Source: Selaginella moellendorffii
Lineage: Eukaryota > Streptophyta > Lycopodiopsida > Selaginellales > Selaginellaceae
Assembly (NCBI RefSeq): GCF_000143415.4
Contig: NW_003314310.1
Coordinates: 223,904 to 280,110 of the forward strand
DNA: 56,207 nt
Direction of reading: 5' to 3'
The notes under the pieces are model-generated. The model saw only the letters and a list, made by a program, of their open reading frames with translations. It was not told the DNA's origin and did not search any database. The number at the start of each line of letters is the position of its first letter. Positions within the stretch are counted from its first letter, which is position 1. Below, piece by piece: positions 10,125 through 21,049 of the stretch. The position numbers and the translations under genes were made by a program.

Positions 10125-11554
10125 TCAAGCTCCTGGTCCATCTTCCACAGCCGTATACATCAAGGAGGCATTGGGCTCGTCACTCCAAGATAGTACACCT
10201 TTCAACTGGCTGACATAAAATATCGGATGAATTTTAACCTCAGCTGGCAATCGCACTCGATAAGCCGCTTTACCAATGCGCTCCAACACTTCATATGGAC
10301 CAACATATCGATGGGAAAGTTTATCACTCTTCCCTGTCCGTAAAGGCACCAAGGTGTTCTGCCGCTCACTTGACGGAAAGATCACACGCACAAAGACGAG
10401 ATCACCCACCTTATATTCCCGGAATTGGCGATGCTCATTGGCAAACTTCTCCACTCTATCCTGAGCTGCTTGCAAATTCCATTTGCACACCACCAGAATC
10501 TCATCAAGTTCTGTGGCCAAATCAGACACTTCAAAATCAAGATTATCTTGAATGTCCTTACTCAAATGCAATCCCAACTCCATTGCTGTTCAAGGATGCC
10601 TTCCAAACATGGCAAAGTAAAGACTTAGCTTGGTTCCACTGTGTTGGCTATTGTTGTAAGTAAATTGCACCAACAGAAGATATAGATCCCACTGTCCTTG
10701 CCTTTGACCAATGCTACAACATAGCATATCCTCCACCACCTGATTCACATGCTTGGTTTGCCTATCTGTCTGAGGATGAGCTCCACTCAAGAGATTTGAG
10801 TCACTTGCATAGCCTTTGCAAAGCTTTTTTAAAATCCACTGGTGAACTTTGAATCTCGATCACTAATGATGTCCTTCGGCAAACCAAAATCAGAAAAAAC
10901 CTTCTCCAAGTAAACTGCAACCAAGTTTGAGGCAGTGACAATCTTCCGAAGAGCCAATAATTTTACATACTTCGTCAACCGATCCACTATGACCCATACT
11001 TGCTCCTTTTGCCTCTGTGTTCGTGGCAAACAAGTGATGAAGTCCATAGAGATACTACACCAACGGCTCTAAGGAATAGGTAAAGGTTGCAAAAGTCCCC
11101 CTGGCTTCTCCCATTTCACCTTAACCCGCTAATAAAGTTCGCATGATTTACAATACTGAAGGATATCAGCCTTCATATTCCTCCAATAAAAGTTGCGCTT
11201 AATCAACTCATACGTGTTCTTCCCCCCAAAATGACCGGGCTCTGGATGATCATGATAGTGGAATAAAACTTGAGTAATTAATGGATCCACCTGTGGCAAA
11301 TATATAGGGCCATTGTAATAGAGAATCCCATCCACCAATGAGAAAGGGGCTTCCATCTGGTTTCGCAAAGAGGCCACCTCAATATCCTGAGCCTGAGCAT
11401 GCTCAACCAACTGTCCAAACTTGTTGACCACCTTACTCAAATGATGACAAAATCGTGTTTGTAACGTCGTCACATGACCAATACAAGATAAAGCATCTAC
11501 CACCACATTTGATTTTCTCGGACGATGCTCAATGGGAAACTCCCCAAACTCCAT
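10125..11554 (-). pseudogene. Integrase region of gypsy G3 (broken)
   Basis: Integrase read in four pieces. 11129-11554 holds the zinc-binding region: HDHPEPGHFGGKNTYELIKR and YCKSCELY, the HHCC motif. 10829-11047 holds the catalytic core: MDFITCLPRT with the first Asp, then LPKDIISDRDSKFTSGF with the second. 10590-10790 has HPQTDRQTKHVNQVVEDML with the region of the catalytic Glu substituted or displaced. 10125-10583 is the C-terminal tail with FVRVIFPS, YVGPYEVLERIGKAAYRVRL and FYVSQLKG. No chromodomain is visible. Stops between pieces make it inactive. Confidence 0.85.
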
Positions 11555-11566
11555 GAGTTTGACTAT

Positions 11567-12883
11567 CTAACGAGCTTGCCTAGTATTCAACTCCTTCGGT
11601 GTGAAAAGATAGACAAGTGGTTTGTGATCTGTCAACACCATGAATACTGCATCATAAAGATAGTGCTGCCACGTCCCCAAAGCATGAACAATAGAGAGTA
11701 ACTTTTGCTCATATGTAGAATAGCATTGCTCCGCAGAATTAAAAGTTCGACTCTCATATGCAATAGGCTGTCCCTCTTGTATGAGAACTCCTCCCAGTGC
11801 ATAACCACTTGCATCACATGTCACCTCGTAAGGTTTCGATGGATCAGCAATATGAAGCACTGGAGTCTCGCTCAACAATCGTTTAAGTGCCACAAAACTC
11901 TCCTCTTGTGGCTTCTTCCACTCGAATGGCACATTCTTGCATAACAACCACGTCAAAGAAATAGCCACCTCTACAAACTTATGCTGGAAACGTTGGTAGT
12001 AACTAGCCATACCAAGAAAACTGCGCAACTCCTCGGCCACTATAGTCAGTGTAGGCCAGTTTTCCACCACAAACACCTTCCTTGGATCCGTGTTGACACC
12101 CTTAGATGTCACAATATGGCATAGATATTCCACCTCTGACTTTACAAATTCACATTTGCTCTTCTTCACATAAAGCTTGCTGTCTCGAAGTAACAAAAGA
12201 ACCTTGCGCAAATGCACCCTATGCTCCATATTCTTGCTAAAAACAAGAATATTGTCCAAAAAAATCTCCACAAACTCATGAAGATAATGCCCAAATACCT
12301 CCGTCATCAACTGAGTAAATATGGCCGGTGCATTCATCAAACCAAACGGCATAACTGTAAACTCAAACTGGCCGAAGCTTGTGTTGAATGCCAGCTTGGA
12401 GATAGATGCATCATCCATTGCAATCTGATGATATCCACTCCTCATATCAATCTTGATAAACACTCGTGCTTCACCAAGCTTGTCCAGGATATCATCCACA
12501 CGTGGCATCAGCATTTTATCCTTCACTGTCTTTTTGTTCAAAGCGCAGTAGTCAATACACATTCGCATTGAACTATCCTTCTTCTTCACAAGCAAGACCG
12601 AAGCACCAAACAAAGACTTACTTGGCTGAATAAATCCAAACTCAAGTAATTCTTTGACTTGTCGTTGAACTTCTTGCTCCTCCGCATAACTTAACCGAAA
12701 TGGACGCCGGTAAATTGGTTGCGTCCCCGGCTCCAATGTAATCCCATGCTCCACACCTTGTAACGGAGGCAACCCATGAGGAAGTTCATGTGGAAAAACA
12801 TCAGAAAACTCGTCTAGTACATCCCGTACTGCTGTTTCTCCCCCACACGTGCCTTGGTCCCCCAAGTCACGAACAAACAACAA
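11567..12883 (-). CDS. Reverse transcriptase / RNase H of gypsy G3
   Basis: 438-codon open frame. It begins in the protease-RT linker (ELPHGLPPLQGVEHGI, PIYRRPFRLSYAE) and runs through RT: VLLVKKKDSSMRMCIDYCAL, RSGYHQIAMDDASIS, MPFGLMNAPAIFTQLM. The catalytic box is IFLDNILVFSK, so the second Asp of the YxDD motif is Asn. It continues through thumb/connection (TIVAEELRSFLGMASYYQRF) to RNase H (EVTCDASGYALGGVLIQEGQ, then LSIVHALGTWQHYL and VLTDHKPLVY). The LDN variant suggests loss of polymerase activity. It is the best-preserved gene in the left 15 kb. Confidence 0.88.
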   Translation of the reverse strand: MLFVRDLGDQGTCGGETAVRDVLDEFSDVFPHELPHGLPPLQGVEHGITLEPGTQPIYRRPFRLSYAEEQEVQRQVKELLEFGFIQPSKSLFGASVLLVKKKDSSMRMCIDYCALNKKTVKDKMLMPRVDDILDKLGEARVFIKIDMRSGYHQIAMDDASISKLAFNTSFGQFEFTVMPFGLMNAPAIFTQLMTEVFGHYLHEFVEIFLDNILVFSKNMEHRVHLRKVLLLLRDSKLYVKKSKCEFVKSEVEYLCHIVTSKGVNTDPRKVFVVENWPTLTIVAEELRSFLGMASYYQRFQHKFVEVAISLTWLLCKNVPFEWKKPQEESFVALKRLLSETPVLHIADPSKPYEVTCDASGYALGGVLIQEGQPIAYESRTFNSAEQCYSTYEQKLLSIVHALGTWQHYLYDAVFMVLTDHKPLVYLFTPKELNTRQAR

Positions 12884-13440
12884 CTTGAAAGTGCTTTTCC
12901 ATTATGACAAGCCCGCTTCAAAGATGTAGCAGAGAGCATAACAACTGGTGGTTGAATGCCCTCGCCAAACCACACATCTTTAACGCCACCATACTCTAGC
13001 GAGATACGCTTAATACTCCACTTTATCTCTGGATCCACCTTCACCAACCATGGCATCCCAAGAATGAAATCCACACGATGGATATCCGCGAGATAAAAAG
13101 TCTCCACAAGTGTGGTTTTGCCAACCAACACTTCCAGCCCCTCGACACAAGCATCGAAATGTTGAGCAGAGGTAGCTGCACCTTCCACTGTGTATGGAAG
13201 AACTCCGCGTGTGATCAGGCCATGCTCCGCAACAAACTTTGCAGAAACAAAGTTGTCATCGCTCCCACTATCCAGTAAAATCCGCACTGGATCACCACGG
13301 AATATGCCCTCCAGCATTAAAGCTGATTCACGCGTATCCTCGAGCTCCATCATGTTCCACACACAGTTGAGCTGACAAGCAATGACCGAAAGTCTCTTTC
13401 TCTGACCAGAATGGTCATTTTCGTCATCCTCACGCTGCAA
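12814..13440 (-). CDS. Retropepsin-like protease of gypsy G3
   Basis: 208 codons. The protease core is residues about 40-150: ILLDSGSDDNFVSAKFVAEH with the catalytic D-S-G, then the flap region and VDFILGMPWLVKVDPEIKW with the ILG strand. The C-terminal part (GGVKDVWFGEG onward) is the linker to RT. It overlaps the start of the RT frame, so a frame change joins them, either a programmed shift or decay. Confidence 0.75.
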   Translation of the reverse strand: MQREDDENDHSGQRKRLSVIACQLNCVWNMMELEDTRESALMLEGIFRGDPVRILLDSGSDDNFVSAKFVAEHGLITRGVLPYTVEGAATSAQHFDACVEGLEVLVGKTTLVETFYLADIHRVDFILGMPWLVKVDPEIKWSIKRISLEYGGVKDVWFGEGIQPPVVMLSATSLKRACHNGKALSSCCLFVTWGTKARVGEKQQYGMY

Positions 13441-14201
13441 AGTTTGGAACTTTTTAGTATCTGATTTACCGAGAGAAGAAGATTGGCCAATCTTCTTGTC
13501 CTAGTGCTTCCGCAATGATGACAACCATGTCTATAATTCTTCACAAAGAATTTCTGCTTCTTGGACCCCTTTGCATCTGAGGTAGTCACCACTGACTTCA
13601 ACTTGTGATGTTTGTTCCCATCCTTGTGTTCACGGCGATCATCATGATGATTCTCAACAGAAGGACTCTGCGAACGCTTGCGAGACTTGTGCTTGTCATT
13701 GTCAAGTCGACAAGCCGCATCAAAGAGCTCCTCCAAACTCTTTGTAGGCTGAGAATGACGCAAGTGTTGCCGCATGCTCTCACTATGTAGGCCATCAATG
13801 AAGTAGAACTTGTTCTAATCTGGATCCTTCGTTGGAACACGACTAATCAAGCGAGTAAGCTTCTTAATATAATCCCCGAGTGTCATTTTCCCTTGCTGGA
13901 AATGTCAAAGTTTTGTACGAGCATTCTCCACGTCGTAATGAGGGGCAAAACGTAAACAGAAAGCAGCCTCAAACTCATACATGGTAGACACTGGTGGTTT
14001 TATATCCGCAACACGGGACTCCTCAAGCCAATTCCACCATCGAAGACCCGCATCACACAAAACCATCGGAATAGCCACTAAAGCCTCTGCATCTAGAGTT
14101 CCCTTAGCAGCCAAGAACTTCTTCACATTGGCTAGCCAAGCGAGACACTTATCCACACCACCATCACCGGAAAAAGTTGGAATCTTGAGTCTATCTACCA
14201 A
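13350..14201 (-). pseudogene. Gag of gypsy G3 (broken)
   Basis: 13905-14201 has the gag N-terminal pattern: IPTFSGDGGVDKCLAWLANV, GLRWWNWLEES and CLRFAPHYDVENARTKL. After a break, 13350-13840 continues with LEELFDAACRLDNDKHKSRK, a K/R/H-rich stretch and a possible degraded zinc knuckle around YRHGCHHCGSTRTR. Several frame changes. Confidence 0.75.
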
Positions 14202-14430
14202 AGAAGGCTTACTTGGAGCGGTACCCCGTCCAGCCTAGAGTGCCTCAACATGCCCACGCATGGTATCCATCATGCCATGCATTTCGTCTTGCATCTCTTG
14301 CTGATTTCAATTAAGGGCTCGCAACTCATGAACCACATCTTGAATGGTTCAAATCTCCGCAGCTTCATCAGCACCACCATCGACAATAGGATTCCAGCAT
14401 TCAGCTTGGTCAACCATCGCAACCAACCTG

Positions 14431-14442
14431 TCTCTGATACCA
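14431..14442 (-). promoter_or_regulatory. Primer-binding site (initiator tRNA-Met) of G3
   Basis: On the minus strand TGGTATCAGAGA lies next to the end of the 5' LTR. It is the classic plant retrotransposon site complementary to the 3' end of initiator tRNA-Met. Confidence 0.9.
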
Positions 14443-14443
14443 A

Positions 14444-14676
14444 TGTTATGATCCAGCGCAAAAAGACAAAGATCTAGTCGCCCTAGACTATGCTACTCCA
14501 CCTCTTGAGGTTCCTCACCACCCAACCACCCCCGAGCTACCTCAAAAGCTCCATTGTGCCGCTGCTCCACTGTGAGCCCTAGGGTAGGTTAAGTCCCTTA
14601 CCCTAACATACCTTAATATACCCTTGAGCCTCCCTTTGACCAATGTTGACCACATAGTCAAAGCTGGCGCCTAACA
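14444..14676 (-). repeat. 5' LTR of gypsy G3
   Basis: 233 bp. On the plus strand it runs TGTTATGATCC to GCGCCTAACA. Partner of 9819-10051. Confidence 0.92.
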
Positions 14677-14681
14677 ATGAC
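14677..14681. repeat. Target-site duplication (right) of gypsy G3
   Basis: ATGAC, same as 9814-9818. Confidence 0.85.
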
Positions 14682-17492
14682 ATTCGGGATGATATCTATT
14701 GAGCTATCATATCCTGGCAATGCCAAACCTGCACACTCATCAACTCGTGTAATACTATGATAGCAAGAGTAGCGGCAGAGAGCACGGTAGTTATTGTTCC
14801 AGTAGCATGGTAGTAGATGTTCCAGGATGGAGTGTCACCTTGTAAAGATGGTAACCCATCAGGCAGGTCGAAGAATGTAAGGTCAATGCCGAAAGTATTG
14901 TTCATTCCCAATCCTCGCATCCATCAATGGAACATAGAAGACTCTCGGCTCACGTTGTTGGAAAGCTGAAAGTAGTCCCCAATAACTATTTCCACGTTGC
15001 CAACACTTCTTGTAGGAGAAAGAGGGCGAACCTGAATAGTGTTCAAAACCGGGAAATATTAAAGTTAATACATGTTTTTTTTCATACCTATTTATGTGAA
15101 ACCGATGAAGATAACTCTTGGAGGTTATCCTCTATAGCAGTGGGGAGGGATGGAAAGAATGCATTTGTATGTTGACATATAGAGTGCTGGCTGGTTTCTC
15201 CGACATCTACAACCAAATTACAATAAGCAAGGTCATTGGAAATCAAGTTCTTACTCTCTTGGACGTCCTCACTATGGAGCTGCCTTGTATATTTCGAGTA
15301 GTCGGGGCTGGATGAGCAGCGGTAGTAGGATCTGGGGAATGAGCAACTGCTGTATGATAAGATGGGGTAGGAGAGTTTTCAGCTGGGTTCTCCACTCATT
15401 CGTCTTCGGTCTGCTCAATATGAATCTCGTCCTTGTCTTGAGGCATCTCCACTCCCTCCAAAAGTGCCTCTACAATAAAGTAGAAACATAAGTTACTACT
15501 AGGATATTTTACTCATCAAACCTGGATGACACTCGAGGTAGAGATCAAACTCAAAAGGTGATGATGGCATTTGCCTCCACAACTCCAAGTACAATGGACA
15601 AAGTTCTCACTCCCACACAGTGGAACACTGGAACTCTAGCTCATACATACCAAATTTCTTCCCACCAATTAAAAGCTTGAGAAAAACACTTGTTATGTAC
15701 ACTAGAGCACCTGGGCAATGAGTTAAATACCTACAAAACAGCCATGATTACATAAACAAGTCAATTTCTTGCAATATACCTATCTACCTTGTGGTGCGAA
15801 TAAAATGGTTGGCCCAGCTGATTCTTGAAATCCATAGAGCTTGAGCTGCCATTAGGAAGCCATCCATCCCCAAGCTCTTGAAGGGAAGCTTAGACATATT
15901 CTGGAAGTGTTATGCTGGTGCATGCACTAGTAAGGAACTTCATATCCTATACTTGAAGTAGCTCCTCAGCAGCCACAATACTCTGAGTGATATAGAGCTT
16001 CTTCTTCATCACATTCTCAAGTTTGCTCTCCAACCTCTTATCATTGTTATGATGCCAAGTGTTGAGGAGCTCCAAGCAAGAGGTTTGTTCGTTGAAAGAG
16101 AGTTTGCTTTTTGTGATGTTATAGATCAATTCTTCATGTGTTTTACCATTTCCTTCAAGGACAAGGATTTCAAAGTGGAATGAGAAAGATAAAAGTGATT
16201 TACTGCCACAAGAGCATATCTTTGCAATGCAATCCAGCCAATCTTTATCGCATCAGATATCCGCAATCACAAGTAGCTTCTTCACCCTTGATTTCCTCAA
16301 GTTCAAAATGTGCTGCTCAATTTGTCGCAATTCAAGGTTCTTTTGCACCTCATCCGTCACTTGCATAATCTTCAAATATGAGTTTTGCTCTGCCTTGACA
16401 ATTGGCTAAAAGGAAAACTTGTGAGTAAAAAACTCAAGTTCATGCAAGAAAAGGACACCTTTGCCCAGACTGCAACCAAAAAATCCATAGGCACCTGATA
16501 CCAAGTAAGCAACTCTTGGCCTTTACGTGCTACAAGCTTTGCTTGAACTGCTTCCATAACCTCACGACTATACAACGTTTGAATTTCCTTGAGAGAAAGC
16601 ATGCCAACATAATGAAGGTGCTCGATATCATGGACAAGGTATATGCTTGGAAAGCAAATTGATTAAGTCTATAATATAGGTTGTGTGAACAAAAGTTACT
16701 AGTAAGGGATTCTTACATGTTGATCTTGTGACATGCCAAGTTGAGCCTCACAACTTGGTTTTGATCCTTTGGCTCCACAAGTGTCATTGGAACACAAATA
16801 TATCACTTGTCATCGTTTTGGAACTTCTCTTGGATACACCTCCAAAATGCAAGCCACTGGTGGTTTCCATTAATAATGAAGAACATCCAGCCTACAAAGG
16901 CTTGTCTCTCCTTGTGGCAGGCCATCAAAGTATCAAACTCCTGAGATTTCCTCTGCCATATTTGATCCGAAGTCTGCTTAATCTCAGGAGTAACTATGTC
17001 TATGCGATTTGTTCTGGGGAATGATGATGACACAATAAATGATCCAGTAGTGTGCCCGAATCCAACCTCTATGAAAGAGGTATAAAAAGCCATTTTGAGG
17101 TCATAGGCTGAGTGCACCTATTGACTCTACTTAAGATGGCAAAGTGGAATCTGAAGATGTTGGGATCCTTTCTAAGCCATTTCACCTAACACCCTGCTGA
17201 TAGTTCGTTTTTGAATGAGCCTGGGTAGGTTTTGAGCTCATGAGCTCACGACTGCTCAAACACAAGGAAAACATTGGTTCGTCCTGAACCAACATCTTTT
17301 CATTTTTCAAATTTTGATTTAGTCTATATTTCCAAGTAAATTCGATCAATAAAATACAAATATAAATATAGATCCAAACACCAAAAGTGATCTAGAAACA
17401 CTTCTCAAATGCTGCAATTATAAGGCTTGCCTGATGAATCTGATGGTCAACCTTAGGATCTTGGTTTAGTTCTTGCATAAAAATGTAATATA
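14677..17492 (-). repeat. Left arm of large inverted repeat, copy A of ParB/methyltransferase-like gene
   Basis: Reverse complement of 20668-23715. Minus-strand pseudogene content, reading leftward: ParB-like piece at 16803-17117 (VGWMFFIINGNHQWLAFW), a helical piece at 16372-16602, a piece at 15790-16129 (NEQTSCLELLNTWHHNNDKR), and decayed sequence with methyltransferase-like blocks at 14690-15500. The inner part (16.1-17.4 kb) is nearly identical to the right arm. The outer part (14.7-15.7 kb) shows many more differences. The inner boundary is near 17492. Confidence 0.85.
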
Positions 17493-19015
17493 ATGTAAAA
17501 ATGTAATGTAAAAATGAATTATACCTATATGCTATGCGGCACAAGAAAAATGGTTAACCTAACTGGTTCTTGAAATCCATGGAGCTTGAGCTGCCATCAG
17601 GAAGCCATCCATCCCCAAACTCTTGAAGGGAAGCTTGGACATATTCTGGAAGTGTTATGCCAATGCAGGCACTAGTAAGGAACTTCGTATCCCATACTTG
17701 AAATAGCTCCTCAGCAGCCGCAATACGCTGAGTGATATAGAGCTCCTTCTTCATCACATTCTCAAGTTTGCTCTCCAACCTCTTATCATTGTTACGATGC
17801 CAAGTGTTGAGGAGCTCCAAGCAAGAGGTTTGTTCGTTGAAAGAGAGTTTGCTTTTTGTGATGTTATAGATCAATTCTTCATGTGTTTTACCATTTCCTG
17901 CAAGGACAAGGATTTCAAAGTGGAATGAGAAAGATAAAAGGGATTTACTGCCACAAGAGCATATCTTTGCAATGCAATCCAGCCAATCTTTATCGCATCA
18001 GATATCCGCAATCACAAGTAGCTTCTTCACCCTTGATTTCCTCAAGTTCAAAATGTGCTGCTCAATTTGTCGCAATTCAAGGTTCTTTTGCACCTCATCC
18101 GTCACTTGCATAATCTTCAAATATGAGTTTTGCTCTGCCTTGACAATTGGCTAAAAGGAAAACTTGTGAGTAAAAAACTCAAGTTCATGCAAGAAAAGGA
18201 CACCTTTGCCCAGACTGCAACCAAAAAATCCATAGGCACCTGATACCAAGTAAGCAACTCTTGGCCTTTACGTGCTACAAGCTTTGCTTGAACTGCTTCC
18301 ATAACCTCACGACTATACAGCATTTGGATTTCCTTGAGAGAAAGCATGCCAACATATTAAAGGTGCTCGATATCATGGACCAAGGTATGTGCTTGGAAAG
18401 CAAATTGATTAAGCCTGTAACATAGTTGGTGTGAACAAAAGTTACTAGTAAGGGATTCTTACATGTTGATCTTGTGACATGCCAAGTTGAGCCTCACAAC
18501 TTGGTTTTGATCCTTTGGCTCCACAAGTGTCATTGGAACACAAATATATCACTTGTCATCATTTTGGAACTTCTCCTGGATCCCTCCAAAATGCAAACCA
18601 CTGATGGTTTCCATCAATAATGAAGAACATCCAGCCTACAAAGGCTTGTGTCTCCTTGTGGCACGCTATCAAAGTATCAAACTCTTGAGATTTCCTCTGC
18701 CATATTTGATCCCAAGTCTGCTCAATCTCGTGAGTAACCATATCTATGCAATTTGTTTTAGGGAATGATGAGGACACAATAAAAGATCCAACAGTGTGCC
18801 CAAATCCAACCTCTATGAAAGAGGTATAAATAGCCATTTTGAGGTCATAGGCTGAGTGCACCCAGTGACCTTTCTTAAGACGGCAAAGTGGAATTTGAAG
18901 ATGTTGGGATCCTTTCCAAGCCATTTCACCTAACACCTTGCTGATAGTTTGTTCTTGAGCTTGGAAAATAGTCTCGTGTACTCACTCATTCAAGATTGTG
19001 TCGACCTCTAGCATA
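17493..19015 (-). repeat. Tandem copy A' of the ParB-like gene segment
   Basis: Direct repeat of about 15780-17270 at an offset of 1,745 bp (for example 16138/17883 and 16372/18117). It carries the same coding blocks. 18559-18936 keeps the longest ParB-like piece: MAWKGSQHLQIPLCRLKKGH through FVGWMFFIIDGNHQWFAFW. 17554-17874 and 18117-18347 hold the other pieces. Substitutions separate it from copy A. The end at 18965-19010 matches in inverted form the sequence at 9075-9130 flanking the left arm. Confidence 0.8.
18559..18936 (-). pseudogene. ParB/Srx-like domain fragment
   Basis: 125-codon frame, the best copy of a piece also present at 16803-17117 (minus) and 21050-21364 (plus). The strand-loop FFIIDGNHQWFAFW resembles the 'xIIDGNHRxxA' phosphate-binding motif of the ParB/sulfiredoxin fold, with the usual Arg replaced by Gln. 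Upstream, IEVGFGHTVGSFIVSSSF could be an earlier strand pair. Exons downstream on the same strand (18117-18347, 17554-17874) belong to the same decayed gene. Identity is inferred from one motif. Confidence 0.5.
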
Positions 19016-20555
19016 GATACCACCTCATTTCTGTGACCTTCAGGAGCAGCAGCATGTCTGCCATTTCCACCACCAAGATCTGCCCCACCACCTATACCAC
19101 CAGGTGCCTCATTTCTGCCACTAAGTTTTGCACCACCACCTATGGCACTACCACCAGCAGCTTCTCCTGTGCTATAGCTAGCTTTTGCATTTCCACACTC
19201 TCTAGAACCATTTGGCTCTTACATGCTAACACCTGGATCAAGATCAACCATTACTTGGATCTAGACACCACTACTCCCACTATGGTCTTCCTCCAAAACA
19301 GCGCTTTGAACTTGTGAGGTGTCCCTAGTGAATCTAGCACAACGATTTAGTCATTTTCCTGGAGAACAGGTCCATTGAGGTTGACCGGCACGCTTCTTCT
19401 ATTGTGCCATGATTTATATATCTACATGAAAATGAAAGTTTTCTCTTATTTTCATTTTTTGTCACATTTAAATGTTGCATTTTTCCTAGGATCAACCACT
19501 TGATGACATTGCACTTACACCAACAATTAATCTCTCTGAGAGCAAACATTGGAGTTGGAGAGCTTTCGAAGCAGGGAAAGGAAAAGTGTCCCTCTATGAA
19601 GCTACACTCTCCAACCTCACAAGATCTCTTGAGCAGTCATCAAAAGCTTTGGTTGCACAGGAAGCAAGGTTTACTAGTACAAGTCCGAACTTAGACAAGC
19701 TTCGAGAGCGGGTTGGTAGAAGGACAACACCAGTAACCGAGTCAATATCTAAGATGGTGGGGGAAGTTGTTACTGGAACTCCTATGGAATCAAGTTATGA
19801 ACCACTTGGGGACATGAGGACAGCTCCTTTGAAGCATCGATAGACATTTGGTGGGCCCAACATCACTCCTTCTAGCTCTCACCGTCCAAAGTTTGACTAC
19901 CATTCTATTCCACGACACCAGAGAAGAACTAAGGAACATGGAGTGGAGGAAATGCCAATTGTTACACAAGTAAATCCAGTGCCAGAGGTTGAGAAGATTA
20001 TTGCTCGTGAGCTAGTTTCTCGTACCAACTGGGCAATTCGAAGAGTCACTGCCAAGAGTAATGCATGTTGCTCTGGAATGATTAGGAGTCAAGGTTAGTG
20101 TCTTACATTTGTGCACTTGAGTTCAAGTTCTTCAGCAGTACCATGTTTCTGGGGCTGCCGAGTTCTAGGGGTAAAGGGCTGCCAATCAAATTGGATTTAC
20201 TGTTGTGGGACTGATATTACTCATATAAACCGGATCCACAGCTCAAATATCTCGAAGCTAGATTCTGTGGCAGAGGAGTGGCCAATTGAGCGAAGTTGCA
20301 ATCTTTTAAAAGAAGAGATTGAAAGTCTGCTAGTTTCATGTTGAAGACTTCCTCAAATGTTGCTATTAATACAACTATGCCACCAATGTCAACACTAGAC
20401 AAACATACATGACCAACTAGAAATGGGAAGGCTGTACAATATAGGTCTTCCATTTCAAAAGGTGCACAAGAGAAGATCAAGCTGGCAAAGGCATTGAAAT
20501 GCATAATCACAAGGATAAACTACATCAATGCTGTGGTTAAGGAGTTTGTTGTTGT
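19016..20555 (+). other. Spacer between inverted arms, no assignable gene
   Basis: Between the tandem copy and the SWIM-containing stretch. An open stretch at 19500-19843 encodes LYEATLSNLTRSLEQSSKAL and DKLRERVGRRTTPVTESISK, and the sequence stays codon-like to about 20095 with one stop (KFDYHSIPRHQRRTKEHGVE, ARELVSRTNWAIRRVTAKSN). This may be the N-terminal part of the gene ending in the SWIM domain. I do not recognise its family. Confidence 0.35.
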
Positions 20556-20765
20556 GACTAAGTAGTCAAAGGGTACAAGTTACACTATCAAAATCTGTGA
20601 AAATCCATCTTGTACCTGTCCAGATTTTACACAGAGGGAGAACAGGTGAAAGGTATATTTAGTCTGCAAGCACATCTATTACATTTTTATGCAAGAACTA
20701 AACCAAGATCCTAAGGTTGACCATCAGATTCATCAGGCAAGCCTTATAATTGCAGCATTTGAGAA
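20556..20765 (+). pseudogene. SWIM-type zinc finger remnant
   Basis: Plus-strand reading gives TSYTIKICENPSCTCPDFTQ, a stop, then KVYLVCKHIYYIFMQELNQD. The spacing CxCx(n)CxH matches the SWIM zinc-finger signature common in plant MULE transposase-related and regulatory proteins. Two in-frame stops show decay. The last part lies inside the right arm and is therefore also present, inverted, at 17400-17492, so the inverted duplication was cut inside this domain. Confidence 0.6.
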
Positions 20766-21049
20766 GTGTTTCTAGATCACTTTTGGTGTTTGGATCTATA
20801 TTTATATTTGTATTTTATTGATCGAATTTACTTGGAAATATAGACTAAATCAAAATTTGAAAAATGAAAAGATGTTGGTTCAGGACGAACCAATGTTTTC
20901 CTTGTGTTTGAGCAGTCGTGAGCTCATGAGCTCAAAACCTACCCAGGCTCATTCAAAAACGAACTATCAGCAGGGTGTTAGGTGAAATGGCTTAGAAAGG
21001 ATCCCAACATCTTCAGATTCCACTTTGCCATCTTAAGTAGAGTCAATAG

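Larger units (their letters stand above)
9819..14676 (-). mobile_element. Ty3/gypsy LTR retrotransposon G3, nearly full length
   Basis: 4,858-bp element. It has paired 233-bp LTRs, a 5-bp target duplication (ATGAC), a tRNA-Met primer site next to the right LTR and a purine-rich tract next to the left LTR. Gene order on the minus strand is gag, protease, RT, RNase H, integrase. I counted about 18 differences between the LTRs by eye, so it is not recent. Reading frames are broken in gag/PR and integrase. It interrupts the left arm of the inverted repeat. Confidence 0.92.
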
